Origin: Pedobacter cryoconitis
GTDB lineage: Bacteria > Bacteroidota > Bacteroidia > Sphingobacteriales > Sphingobacteriaceae
Length of the DNA: 41,024 bases
NCBI RefSeq assembly: GCF_014207135.1
Contig: NZ_JACHCC010000006.1
Location: 1-41,024 of the forward strand
Direction of reading: 5' to 3'
This document shows positions 6,833-15,830 of the stretch, piece after piece; position 1 is the stretch's first letter, and each line of letters starts with the position of its first letter. The notes beneath the pieces are model-generated. The model did not search any database, was not told the origin of the DNA, and worked only from the letters and a program-made list of their open reading frames with translations. The position numbers and the translations under genes are program-made.

Positions 6833-7168
6833 ATGATAGCAGAAAATACACAAACGCAAATGCGGAAGGGCATACTGGAATATTGTGTGCTCCTGATTAT
6901 ATCCCGGGGAGAGATTTATGCCTCAGATATTATTGCTGAATTAAAGTCGGCAAAATTACTGGTTGTGGAAGGGACACTTTATCCTTTATTGACCAGGCTG
7001 AAAAATAACGGGCTACTAAGCTACAACTGGGTAGAATCTACCTCAGGGCCGCCCCGTAAATATTATGTGCTGACGCCATTAGGAACCTCTATTTTATCTC
7101 AGTTAGATGGGACCTGGCAGGAATTATCATTTGCAATAACTCAATCAAAGAACCCAACCAAACTTTAA
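6833..7168 (+). CDS. PadR-family transcriptional regulator
   Basis: This is a 111-residue winged-helix repressor of the PadR type without the long C-terminal dimerisation arm (subfamily 2 size). Family features are QMRKGILEYCVLLIIS at the N-terminus, the recognition-helix segment VVEGTLYPLLTRLKNNGLL, and the wing STSGPPRKYYVLTPLG. The start at 6833 fits relatives that begin MIAENTQTQMRKG; it also lies only 4 bp after a consensus -7 box. The gene is followed after 10 bp by a PspC-domain membrane protein. This PadR-PspC pairing is common in Bacteroidota and suggests control of an envelope-stress or membrane-integrity function. The inducing signal is unknown. Confidence 0.92.
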   Translation: MIAENTQTQMRKGILEYCVLLIISRGEIYASDIIAELKSAKLLVVEGTLYPLLTRLKNNGLLSYNWVESTSGPPRKYYVLTPLGTSILSQLDGTWQELSFAITQSKNPTKL

Positions 7169-7178
7169 CGCCCAGGTT

Positions 7179-8768
7179 ATGAAAAAGACATTAAATATAA
7201 ATATTGGTAATTCTATCATTCATATCGAAGAAGATGCCTGTGAATTACTGACCAATTACCTTATGGAGGTCAAACAACACTTTGGTAAAAGTGCTGACGA
7301 TTTTGAAATTGTTACTGATATTGAAAACAGGATCGCAGAGATGTTTACCGAAATATTGCATACCCAGCAGAAACAGGTTATTGAACTGGCGGATGTTCAG
7401 GTAGTCATAGGGATGATGGGCTCTGTCAGGGATTTTGAAGAGCAATCGGATGAAGAGCCTTCGGTAGGATATTCAAATCCGTATGGTTCATCATTTGCGG
7501 AACGTAAGATCTACAGAGATACTGAAGAAGGAATGGTTGCGGGTGTCTGCTCGGGTCTGAGCCATTATCTGAAAATGGATGTTAGCATATTACGGATCGT
7601 TGCCGTACTGACTGTACTTTTAGGTGGCTCAGGACTGATTGCCTATCTGATTCTATGGATTGCTATACCCAGGGCTTTAACCAGGTCTGAAAAGATGTCA
7701 ATGAAAGGAGAGGCTGTAAATTTACAAGGGTTTAAGAAAAATTTTGAAGAGGAATTATCCAATTTAAAGGAAAATCTTAGCCACGCTAATGAACACCTAA
7801 AGCCATTCGTTAAACATTCCGGGACTTTTATCACTGAATTTATTGCAGTTCTTGGCACTTTCCTACAGGGTACAGGAAAGGTTATTTTTAAGTTTATTGC
7901 AATCACGCTGATGCTGATCGGGTCGGTATGTTTACTGGCTGATTTCGTTGCGCTTGCAGCTGTTCTGGGGGTATGGTACTCCGGAGCTGCCCAGGTTTTT
8001 CCATTTAGCATTGTTAATGGTGCTTTTCTGACCCCTTTCGCCATTGCAGCTTTTATCACGATTGCTATTCCTTTACTGGGACTGGTGTTATTCTCTGTAA
8101 GAATCGCGTTTAACAGCCGTGCAACTAACAAAATGGTTTCCTATGGTTTATTACTCATCTGGTTATGTGCATTCTCTGTCAGCATTTTCTTTGTGGCTAA
8201 AGTTGGAGGCGAATTTAAGGAGCAAGCCAGTTTTACACAGAATCAGCCGCTGAAGGCTTATCCGGTATATACCCTGGAAATAGATAAATCTATGTTTTTC
8301 AGTAAAGAGGATAGTTTGCGTTACCGTTTGAATTCGGCTGATTATGTAGGGAAAATTATTCAGAAAAATTCGGATGGGTCATCATCTTTACCCAGGAATG
8401 TAAAGATCAGAATAGAGCCGGTTGAGGGTAATATACCGTCACTTACCGAATGTTACAGCTCACAGGGACGGGATTTTGCTACCGCCCTGAATCATGCAAA
8501 GAATATTGGTTATGATTTTATCCAGAAGGATTCCTTACTGAAATTCAGCCCGGAGATCCATTTAATGAAAAGAGCGAACTGGCGGGATCAGCGCATAGAA
8601 CTGACTGTTAAACTTCCTGTAGGGACTAAAGTGAGCATGAACAAAAATCTTGATCGTTACATAAATGGATTTTCTCTGTGGGAGTGTGATGATGAAAATA
8701 ACATGGATGATAGATACGTAGGAGTTATGACAGCTGAGGGCTTAAAATGTGCGACAGAACACAAATAA
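7179..8768 (+). CDS. PspC-domain multi-pass membrane protein
   Basis: The protein has 529 residues. Residues 1-90 form an acidic cytosolic region (MKKTLNINIGNSIIHIEEDA...) typical of the Bacteroidota version. A PspC domain spans about 107-165 (RKIYRDTEEGMVAGVCSGLS, then a helix ending LILWIAIPRAL). Further membrane helices lie near 235-265, 285-308 and 321-340, followed by a polar domain (341-529) that is probably periplasmic. PspC domains act in phage-shock-type envelope stress sensing. The gene is 10 bp downstream of padR and very likely shares its promoter. No PspA homologue lies nearby, so the partner is unknown. The function of the C-terminal domain is not recognised. Confidence 0.85.
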   Translation: MKKTLNINIGNSIIHIEEDACELLTNYLMEVKQHFGKSADDFEIVTDIENRIAEMFTEILHTQQKQVIELADVQVVIGMMGSVRDFEEQSDEEPSVGYSNPYGSSFAERKIYRDTEEGMVAGVCSGLSHYLKMDVSILRIVAVLTVLLGGSGLIAYLILWIAIPRALTRSEKMSMKGEAVNLQGFKKNFEEELSNLKENLSHANEHLKPFVKHSGTFITEFIAVLGTFLQGTGKVIFKFIAITLMLIGSVCLLADFVALAAVLGVWYSGAAQVFPFSIVNGAFLTPFAIAAFITIAIPLLGLVLFSVRIAFNSRATNKMVSYGLLLIWLCAFSVSIFFVAKVGGEFKEQASFTQNQPLKAYPVYTLEIDKSMFFSKEDSLRYRLNSADYVGKIIQKNSDGSSSLPRNVKIRIEPVEGNIPSLTECYSSQGRDFATALNHAKNIGYDFIQKDSLLKFSPEIHLMKRANWRDQRIELTVKLPVGTKVSMNKNLDRYINGFSLWECDDENNMDDRYVGVMTAEGLKCATEHK

Positions 8769-8893
8769 AAAACGGCATTCTCTAATTAGGAATTTTTTTA
8801 GTAAATTTAATAAGCTAACTCCTAACGTGTTATGAAGCTGACGTTGCTACTGCATAGGATAGTTTCATTACCATCTAAAACAAGTTTATACTG

Positions 8894-9322
8894 ATGAAAA
8901 CTGTAAAACAATTACTCGACACTAAATCAGCACAGATCTTTTCGGTTCCGGCAGATACATCTGTGCTGAATGCACTTAGCGTCATGATGGAAAAGAACAT
9001 CAGCGCATTGCTTATCATGGAAGCCGGTCAGTTATTAGGAATATTTACTGAAAGGGATTATGCCCGTAAGATCATCCTGCAGGGAAGGTCTTCAGCTGAT
9101 ACGGAACTAAGGGAGGTGATGACAGCCAATTTATTGACTATTACTCCTGAAGACAGTCTTGAACATTGTATGAAAATAATGACTGATGACCACATCAGGC
9201 ACTTACCGGTAATCGCAAACGCTCAGGTGGCGGGAATGGTCTCTATCGGAGACGTAGTTAAATTCATCATAGAAGATCAGAAACAAACGATCTCTCAATT
9301 GGAGGGGTATATTAATAGCTAA
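8894..9322 (+). CDS. Stand-alone CBS-domain pair protein
   Basis: This 142-residue cytosolic protein consists of two CBS motifs forming one Bateman module: CBS1 at about 10-65 (VPADTSVLNALSVMMEKNIS, GIFTERDYARKI) and CBS2 at about 75-130 (MTANLLTITPEDSLEHCMKI, GMVSIGDVVKFII). Such modules bind adenine nucleotides such as AMP, ATP or NAD and report energy state to a partner enzyme. No effector domain is present. The 125-bp gap before it holds no clear promoter or terminator. Its stop codon lies inside the arm of a strong bidirectional terminator shared with the next convergent gene. Confidence 0.9.
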   Translation: MKTVKQLLDTKSAQIFSVPADTSVLNALSVMMEKNISALLIMEAGQLLGIFTERDYARKIILQGRSSADTELREVMTANLLTITPEDSLEHCMKIMTDDHIRHLPVIANAQVAGMVSIGDVVKFIIEDQKQTISQLEGYINS

Positions 9323-9377
9323 ATTCAAAACACCTGTTTATTACACCTTTAAACGTGATAAACAGGTGTTTTGAATT
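9322..9377. terminator. Bidirectional terminator between convergent genes
   Basis: A 20-bp perfect stem (9322-9341 with 9358-9377) closes a 16-nt loop, with A/T-rich outer pairs on both sides. The last base of each arm overlaps the stop codon of a convergent gene, so both transcripts end here. Confidence 0.85.
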
Positions 9378-12100
9378 TATTTAACAGTATACCGGTAAAC
9401 ATAACGGCCTACATTTCCGTTTGCATCCACACCTTCTATAACAGCTCTGTAGGTTCCTTTACCATCTGCATTATAGAATTCAAGTATGGTATCACCAGCA
9501 GCATTCGTTACTATTTTAGGGTTCCAGTAAATCGTTGATCTCAAATCATTTCCTGTATAGGAACTGGTTTGTGTCAAATATTTCGGTGCGTAAAATTCTC
9601 TGGTTTTTGTATAACCCTGTGGTGAGAATTTCAGCATATTGCTTTGAGGCATCATCTTTTTCAGATCGGCCAGGGTCATATTTGATTTAGGTGTCTTTTT
9701 AGTATTCACAACCAGGACACCATTACAGTTGTAGTTCTTGAAAACCAGACCCAGCTGATCTTTCAGGAAGATTTCAACAGATTCAACATCTGATGGCAAT
9801 ACACTGCTCAGGTTAATCGCATCCACTGCATTTCCATTGATAAATACCTGTACCGGGGTGCTCTTGTTACCCTGCATGTAGTCTCTGGTGATAAAGAATT
9901 TGTCTACGTCAAAAGTAAGCCCCATGGCCAGCGTTTTCAAACACATCAGCATATCATTACAGCCGGTGAAACGGTCACCGTCAATCTGGTGGTCAGGCTG
10001 CATGCTTAAACCAGTCAAGGCTGTGTAATCTGCATGACTTGGCTTTTTAACGGTTGCCCCGGTAATTTTTACTTCTTTAAGTGTACGCAGGTTGTTATAC
10101 TGTTTTTTACTGTTATCCAGATAGGCAGATAAAGTACTGTCAATATTAACCACTTCCGTAGCCAGATTAGGATTGCTTGTTACCTCAGGCTGTGGAGGAT
10201 TATCAAGCATAATCATCATATTGCTTCCTGCCGCATTATACTTGGCATTAATCAATAATTCTGCACCGTCTTCAAAAACGAGGTTCGGGAAAGCAAAAAG
10301 GCCTGAATTCGTAGTCAGGGTTTCGGCCGAGAGTGTTCTTCCAGGACTGGTCAGACGCAGCGCGCCTTTTCTTACCGGCATTCCTGTTCTGTCTCTCAGG
10401 ATACCTGTTACACTTATTCCCTGCTCAGGGAGGAAGGTGTTTGCAGGAAATCTGCCAGCCATTATCTCTTTATAGGAGAAGCGGCGATAACCTTGCGTAA
10501 GCATGAGTATATCAAGTTCTGCACGTTTCTTCTCATCAGTTTTGACAAAATAGTAATTGGGACGTTCTACGAATCCCTGAAGATCAGAAGTTAGTAAAAG
10601 CGAGCTGAGAATGGTTGTCTCTGTAGTTTCATCCACAGGTACCTTTTGCTGATCGGTCACACTCAGAGAGAAATTTCCAACCAGGCGTTGTAATGAATCT
10701 TTGGCAGAAACGGTCATTCTTACTTTTTGCCTGGTTTTATAGGCAGGAAGATCAGTTTTTAGAGTCAGGTTCATCGCATTTTTATGCAATACGAAGACAA
10801 GACGTTCACTGATTGGCTCACCAGTAGCTGAGAAAAGAGTCAGCTGAATAATACCTGAAGGGAATTTATCAGTCGGGATTTTTGCTGCAGTAACCTGGGT
10901 AAGTATTTTTGAGTGTGCAGCATAGTACACCTGACCGGCATTCTGAGCTACTAAATAAACACTTTTGCCTTGATTCTGCTGGAAATAAGTATCGCTTGCT
11001 ACAATTTTAAAAGTGATTTGCTGTGGATTTATAGTACTGGCCTGTACGGTGATACCAGTTTCAACTGCTTTAGGCAGGTCCACTACTTTTTTCGTTCCGT
11101 TATTGAAAGTGATATTTGCTTTATAAGTTTTACCTGCTTCAGCATTCAGATAAAAAGAACCCATCCCTAAATGAGCAGAATTAAAGGTCGTAATCTGATT
11201 ACCCTCATTGTCCGTAATAGTTCCCTTCAGGTCAATTCCCAGCCCGTCCTGATTGATGGCTTTATAGGCAATCTGGGTAGGTATGCCCCTGACCAATTCG
11301 CCACCTTCTGGGAAAAACTGAATATCCGTGCTTGCTGGTTTAGGTTTCAGGACAAAAGAAGAATTGAGTACTTCCTGATTACCCATATTGAGTTCTGTAA
11401 CCAGATCTCCTTTAGAGACAATCTGATTCTTACGTGGGGTAATGCTTATTTTCAAAACACCATTCTGGTCTGTAACCCCTTTTCCTTTGCCAACTACCTC
11501 GTAGTTTGAAGTCAGGCTCCAGCTGACCGGTTTATTGGCCAGAATAGCTTTATCAATGCTTTTATACTGTATCTGCGCATCTATAGTCTGAGTCTTGTCA
11601 TTCTGTGAACTGTTGTAGCTTAAATGTGTAATCAGCTTCTTGTCTATAGCTTCTCCGATGGTGATCGTTTTGGTGAAAAAATAATTGGGGCTGGAATTAA
11701 ACATCCATACCGTATAGGCACGTACATAGTAGTTGCCTTGTTTGAAGTTCACCATATCCAGTTCCAGGCTGCCGTAAGCAGAGCTGTTGGTTACTGGTAA
11801 TTTCAAGGATTTAACCAGTGAATCCCGGCTGTTCATGATGTCTACATAAACTATTTTACTCAAGGGTGAGGGGATATTCTGTTCAAAAGTAAGGTAGGCT
11901 TTAAAGAACATGGTGTCAGCAACACTATAGTAAGGTTTATCAAAATGCAGATAAACTTTTTCTACAGGATGTTCTTCTGCGATGAGCTTCGATCTGCTCA
12001 TTATTTTGTTTAAAATAGTAGTGTCCTGTTGGGCTGATGCCTGAAAACTTAGAGAAAAACAGAGTATAAATAATGCAAATGATAATTTTAAGTATTTCAT
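9377..12100 (-). CDS. Large secreted macroglobulin-like (MG2) protein with C-terminal TonB-plug-like domain
   Basis: The 907-residue protein has a signal peptide (1-23, ending FQASAQ). The segment HPVEKVYLHFDKPYYSVADT followed by MFFKAYL matches the MG2/macroglobulin-type beta-domain of Bacteroidota surface proteins. The middle repeats beta-sandwich-like regions (SVTGILRDRTGMPVRKGALR), and the end has a plug-like unit (PVQVFINGNAVDAINLSSVL, then DVESVEIFLKDQ) as in TonB-dependent receptors, but no beta-barrel follows. It is probably periplasmic or attached to the outer membrane. Its role is not established; it could bind a surface partner or protect against proteases. It is a single-gene unit. 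Confidence 0.72.
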   Translation of the reverse strand: MKYLKLSFALFILCFSLSFQASAQQDTTILNKIMSRSKLIAEEHPVEKVYLHFDKPYYSVADTMFFKAYLTFEQNIPSPLSKIVYVDIMNSRDSLVKSLKLPVTNSSAYGSLELDMVNFKQGNYYVRAYTVWMFNSSPNYFFTKTITIGEAIDKKLITHLSYNSSQNDKTQTIDAQIQYKSIDKAILANKPVSWSLTSNYEVVGKGKGVTDQNGVLKISITPRKNQIVSKGDLVTELNMGNQEVLNSSFVLKPKPASTDIQFFPEGGELVRGIPTQIAYKAINQDGLGIDLKGTITDNEGNQITTFNSAHLGMGSFYLNAEAGKTYKANITFNNGTKKVVDLPKAVETGITVQASTINPQQITFKIVASDTYFQQNQGKSVYLVAQNAGQVYYAAHSKILTQVTAAKIPTDKFPSGIIQLTLFSATGEPISERLVFVLHKNAMNLTLKTDLPAYKTRQKVRMTVSAKDSLQRLVGNFSLSVTDQQKVPVDETTETTILSSLLLTSDLQGFVERPNYYFVKTDEKKRAELDILMLTQGYRRFSYKEIMAGRFPANTFLPEQGISVTGILRDRTGMPVRKGALRLTSPGRTLSAETLTTNSGLFAFPNLVFEDGAELLINAKYNAAGSNMMIMLDNPPQPEVTSNPNLATEVVNIDSTLSAYLDNSKKQYNNLRTLKEVKITGATVKKPSHADYTALTGLSMQPDHQIDGDRFTGCNDMLMCLKTLAMGLTFDVDKFFITRDYMQGNKSTPVQVFINGNAVDAINLSSVLPSDVESVEIFLKDQLGLVFKNYNCNGVLVVNTKKTPKSNMTLADLKKMMPQSNMLKFSPQGYTKTREFYAPKYLTQTSSYTGNDLRSTIYWNPKIVTNAAGDTILEFYNADGKGTYRAVIEGVDANGNVGRYVYRYTVK

Positions 12101-12215
12101 GTATAGCTTATAATGCGGGATTAATCTTGCTAATATATTGAATTATACAGGAGCTTCCATATTTGAACCAAGCTTTAACATATTTTGACATTTAGAATGG
12201 GATTATCCCGAACAA

Positions 12216-12247
12216 AAAAGGGAGCCTGAAAACTCAGACTCCCTTTT
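12216..12247. terminator. Bidirectional hairpin after the nitroreductase gene
   Basis: AAAAGGGAG (12216-12224) pairs with CTCCCTTTT (12239-12247), with an inner CTGA/TCAG extension. The T tract suits leftward transcripts ending after the nitroreductase stop at 12265. Confidence 0.8.
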
Positions 12248-12264
12248 AATTAAATATATGATGC

Positions 12265-12897
12265 TTAGTTATATTCAATAACGAATTCAGCAGATGGTGT
12301 ACGAACTTTTTTCAGGTTCACCAACCAGTCTTCAGTTTCATTTCTGTAACCTAATGGTAATAACGTAACACTGCGAAGGCCTCTTTGTTTCAAGCCTAAT
12401 AATTCATCCAGTTGTGCCGGGTTAAACCCTTCCATTGGTGTAGCATCTACTTTTAACAATGCAGCTTCTGCGATTGCCATTCCAAATCCGATATAAGCTT
12501 GTCTTGCGGCATGGTTAAAGTTAACTTCCTCAGTTCTTACAGTATAGTTTGCAGATAACTGAACTTCGTAATCTGAAGGAGTTTCGTCAGGAAGACCACG
12601 CTCATGGTTTGTACGGGCGAAAACAGATCTGATGTTTTCTTCAGTGTAGTTTTCCCAGGCTGCAAAGATCAGTAAGTGTGAAGAATCAACTATTTGCTGT
12701 TGTCCGAAAGCAATAGCTTGTATTTTAGCTTTTAATTCAGGATTAGTTACCACGATTACTTTAAATGGCTGAAGACCTGAAGAAGTTGGTGCAAGACGTG
12801 CAGCTTCAAGAATCTGGTCAACCTTAGCTTGTGGGACCTTTTCACCATTCATTTTTTTTGTTGCGTACCGCCATTTAAGCGCATCTATTAAACTCAT
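12265..12897 (-). CDS. NAD(P)H-dependent nitroreductase-family oxidoreductase
   Basis: This is a 210-residue FMN-dependent reductase of the NfsB/FRase I type, which reduces nitro compounds, quinones or flavins with NAD(P)H. Characteristic parts are ALKWRYATKKMNGEKVPQAK at the start, the FMN-binding EAARLAPTSSGLQPFKVIVV, and AYIGFGMAIAEAALLKVDATP followed by MEGF toward the C-terminus. It is cytosolic, with no signal peptide. A possible -7 box TACATTTG (12963-12956) lies about 58 bp upstream of the ATG. It is a separate transcription unit. The natural substrate cannot be told from sequence. Confidence 0.92.
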   Translation of the reverse strand: MSLIDALKWRYATKKMNGEKVPQAKVDQILEAARLAPTSSGLQPFKVIVVTNPELKAKIQAIAFGQQQIVDSSHLLIFAAWENYTEENIRSVFARTNHERGLPDETPSDYEVQLSANYTVRTEEVNFNHAARQAYIGFGMAIAEAALLKVDATPMEGFNPAQLDELLGLKQRGLRSVTLLPLGYRNETEDWLVNLKKVRTPSAEFVIEYN

Positions 12898-13214
12898 AAT
12901 TTTATTTATCTAGGATTAAAATGCTGTTACAACATCTAATTAATAACAGTGTTAGCAAATGTAGACATGTTATTTCTATTTGATGAAATAGCTGATACGT
13001 TTTGACTTTTGTATGATATTGAACTAAATGAATGAAAAGAAATCTGTCCTAAGATTTGGATAAGTTTTATTTATTTAGTAAAATCGTTAATTGTTATGCT
13101 TGCATAAAATAAATGAGCGAAATGCCAGGCTTATCAGATTCTTATAATCTATGAATGAGGTGTTAACATAAATTTTATAAAGCAGACCTAACATCAATTT
13201 AATACCAACCAAAT
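12898..13214. other. Intergenic region between divergent genes
   Basis: This 317-bp AT-rich stretch separates the nitroreductase from the FadL-type gene. Apart from the leftward TACATTTG box (12956-12963) it holds no ORF of coding quality, RNA gene or strong repeat. It should contain the rightward promoter of the porin gene, which was not identified. Confidence 0.5.
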
Positions 13215-14429
13215 ATGAAAAAGATTCTACTAAGTTTTTTACTGGCGGTGCCTATTCTGGGCTACTCCCAATCCTATCAGGTTAACCTTCAGGGGCAAAA
13301 GCAGACCGCCATGGGTGGTGCGGGCACAGGAGTTGCTTTAGATGAGGCAGCTGTATTCTTTAATCCGGGGGCAGTCTCATTCCTGAAGCAAAATGGTGTT
13401 CAGGCCGGGGTTAGCCCTATTTTTCTGAAGGCAGCCTTTAGAGAGAACGGTTCAAATGTCACTGAATATACCAAAGATAAATTAGCTACCCCGGTAATGG
13501 GCTATGGCGTGTTTGGTTCGCCCGAAAGCAGACTTCGTTTTGGTTTGGGTATCTATACTCCATTTGGTGGTGCGGTGCACTGGGATCCGAACTGGACGGG
13601 TAAATATGCTGTAACTTCACTGGATCTTCAGGCTATCTATATTCAACCGACATTGAGTTATAAAATCACCGACCATATTGGTATTGGTGCAGGATTGGTT
13701 TATGCTTTAGGTAAAGTTGATTTAAAAAGAGCGGTTCCTATTACACTGAATGATGGTACGTCTTCTACTGCTGAACTTAAAGGAACTTCGGCTAATTTTG
13801 GCTGGAATGCTGGTATTTACGTAGAAACGATCTCAGGGGTGACCATCGGGGTAACTCACCGTTCACAGGTGACTGCAAAAGTTAAAGACGGAGATGCCAT
13901 TTTTAATGTGCCAGATGCGTTGAAGAGTGGTTTCCCGACTAAATTCTCGGCAAACCTGCCTTTACCGGCAACTTCATCTATTGGTTTAGGTTTTCATCCT
14001 TCTGCAGCAACAGTAATTGCTGTGGATGCGAACTGGGTTCACTGGAGTACTTATAAGGTACTGGCTTTTGACTATAATAATAACTCGAGAATTCCAAATA
14101 CTTCTTCTCCAAGGAACTATCATGATGGAGCTGCATTACGTGCGGGTATTCAAAACCAGACTACAAAACGTTTAGCTTTAAGAGCAGGTGCAGGTTATGC
14201 ATTTACACCAGTAGGCAAAGGATATGTGACACCAGAGGTACCGGATGCTAATCGTCTGTTGCTGAGTGCGGGTCTTGGATACAAAGCCACGGACAGATTC
14301 AGTGTTGATTTATCATTCTTGTATGAAAAAGTTATGTCAAGAAATGAAACCAATATTGAAACAGGTTTAAGCGGAACTTTTAAAACAGTAGCTTATATCC
14401 CTGGCATTTCTTTATCCTATAAATGGTAA
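13215..14429 (+). CDS. FadL/OmpP1-type outer membrane transport protein
   Basis: This is a 404-residue outer membrane beta-barrel of the FadL/TodX family, which lets long-chain fatty acids or other hydrophobic compounds cross the outer membrane. The signal peptide ends near residue 19 (ILGYSQ). The mature N-terminus (GQKQTAMGGAGTGVALDEAA, then VFFNPGAVSFL) is the family hallmark that forms the plug. The C-terminal strand ends in aromatic residues (GISLSYKW), as expected for barrel assembly. A GDSL lipoprotein esterase follows after 20 bp, which suggests that an ester is split and the released acyl chain imported by this porin. Confidence 0.92.
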   Translation: MKKILLSFLLAVPILGYSQSYQVNLQGQKQTAMGGAGTGVALDEAAVFFNPGAVSFLKQNGVQAGVSPIFLKAAFRENGSNVTEYTKDKLATPVMGYGVFGSPESRLRFGLGIYTPFGGAVHWDPNWTGKYAVTSLDLQAIYIQPTLSYKITDHIGIGAGLVYALGKVDLKRAVPITLNDGTSSTAELKGTSANFGWNAGIYVETISGVTIGVTHRSQVTAKVKDGDAIFNVPDALKSGFPTKFSANLPLPATSSIGLGFHPSAATVIAVDANWVHWSTYKVLAFDYNNNSRIPNTSSPRNYHDGAALRAGIQNQTTKRLALRAGAGYAFTPVGKGYVTPEVPDANRLLLSAGLGYKATDRFSVDLSFLYEKVMSRNETNIETGLSGTFKTVAYIPGISLSYKW

Positions 14430-14449
14430 TCACCTTTCAGCAAAACATT

Positions 14450-15769
14450 ATGAACTCGAAATTTATATTTAGAAGTATTCTTGCAGTCGCTGTTGTTGCA
14501 ACGGCCTCCTGCAAGCCCACATTAAAAGAAATTACCCCCTCTAAAGGGAGTGCTGACTTTACCCGCTACATTGCTGTCGGAAATTCTTTAACATCTGGTT
14601 ATGCAGATGGTGGATTGTATCTGGATGGACAGCAAAATTCATTTCCATTAATGATAGCGACGCAGATGCAGACAGTCGGTGGCGGATCTTTCAGTACGCC
14701 ATTTTTCACGGCTGCTCAGGCAGATGGTACTGGTCATAAAAAATTATCGGGTTTTACTCCGACAGGAGATCCGATCGTTACTGATGTCCCAGCTCAGGCT
14801 GTACGTGGCTCAATTACATTGCCTGGTTTTGGTACTGTTGCTCTTTTGACAAAATACACCGGAGACCTGAATAACTACGGTGTACCAGGAATCAGGTTAA
14901 ACCAGATTACCTACGCGCCACTTGGAAACGTAAATCCTTATTTTGAACGTCTTTTACCAGGTAATTCACCAACAAATAATACGCCTTACCTTAATTTTGT
15001 AACTGCTAAACCTTTTACATTTTTCAGTATGTGGTTAGGTAATAACGATGTTTTACTTTACGCTACTGGTGGTGCTGATACACCATCTGATTTTCCTACC
15101 GACAAAGCTACTTTTACCGCATTGTATAATGCTGCTGCGAATGCTCTGGTAACTGGCGGAGCTGGTGGTACAGGAGCAAAAGGTGTGGTTGCAACTGTGC
15201 CTGATGTCTTAAGTACACCATATTTTACAACAGTTACCTTGCAGGCCCTGCTGACAGCTGTTCAGGCTGCTGCCCCAACTGTACAGGCTATCTTTATCAA
15301 AACTGGTGCAGGCGTGAGCAGACCGGCAACTACAGCTGATTATTTTCTGCTTCCGTTAAAAGCTGCGAATGTAATCGGAGTACCAAATGCTTCGGGCTAC
15401 CCATATGGTCTTGATCCACGTAATCCGGTAGAAAGTAAATATGTACTGGATAAAGATGAAGCTGCTTCAATTGTTGATTATACAACTTCATACAATAATA
15501 CAATCAGATCAGTAGCGGCGGCTAAAGGTCTGGCCTTGTTTGATGCGAATGCTTTATTCAAAAGTTATGCAGCTGGCAGAGTCGTAAACGGAGTAGCTGT
15601 TAATGCAAGTTACATAACCGGAAACCTGTTCTCTCTGGATGGGATCCACCTGACTCCGATGGGTTATGCAATTGTTGCCAATGAATTTATCAAATCTATC
15701 AATTCACAATACGGATCAAGTATTCCAACTGTAGATGTTACCAAATACAGAGGAGTGAAATTCCCTTAA
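14450..15769 (+). CDS. Lipoprotein SGNH/GDSL-family esterase
   Basis: This is a lipid-anchored hydrolase of about 439 residues. The ATG at 14450 is chosen because it gives a short signal peptide ending in a lipobox-like VVATASC with C21; a longer frame from 14423 overlaps the upstream gene. SGNH blocks are visible: GNSLTSG with nucleophile S46, GNND (block III) in WLGNNDVLL, and the catalytic Asp/His in DGIHLTPMGYAI. It probably acts on lipid or carboxyl esters at the outer membrane. It is paired with the FadL-type gene and both end at a shared terminator with msrA. The true substrate is unknown. Confidence 0.87.
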   Translation: MNSKFIFRSILAVAVVATASCKPTLKEITPSKGSADFTRYIAVGNSLTSGYADGGLYLDGQQNSFPLMIATQMQTVGGGSFSTPFFTAAQADGTGHKKLSGFTPTGDPIVTDVPAQAVRGSITLPGFGTVALLTKYTGDLNNYGVPGIRLNQITYAPLGNVNPYFERLLPGNSPTNNTPYLNFVTAKPFTFFSMWLGNNDVLLYATGGADTPSDFPTDKATFTALYNAAANALVTGGAGGTGAKGVVATVPDVLSTPYFTTVTLQALLTAVQAAAPTVQAIFIKTGAGVSRPATTADYFLLPLKAANVIGVPNASGYPYGLDPRNPVESKYVLDKDEAASIVDYTTSYNNTIRSVAAAKGLALFDANALFKSYAAGRVVNGVAVNASYITGNLFSLDGIHLTPMGYAIVANEFIKSINSQYGSSIPTVDVTKYRGVKFP

Positions 15770-15787
15770 TCCTGTTTGAATATACCG

Positions 15788-15828
15788 AAAAGAGGGTGGC
15801 TGGATTAATTTCCGGTCACCCTCTTTTT
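15788..15828. terminator. Bidirectional terminator between esterase and msrA
   Basis: AAAAGAGGGTG (15788-15798) pairs with CACCCTCTTTT (15817-15827), and T/A tracts lie on both outer sides. It ends the rightward porin-esterase transcript and the leftward msrA transcript. Confidence 0.85.
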
Positions 15829-15830
15829 AT

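Noticed and set aside
7643..8131. A 162-codon minus-strand frame inside the PspC-domain gene
   Set aside because: Shadow frame: the plus-strand gene has clear domains and membrane helices, and the antisense shows no family features.
8769..8800. A possible terminator after the PspC-domain gene
   Set aside because: The only dyad (CTAATTAG) is tiny and has no proper loop, though T-rich sequence follows.
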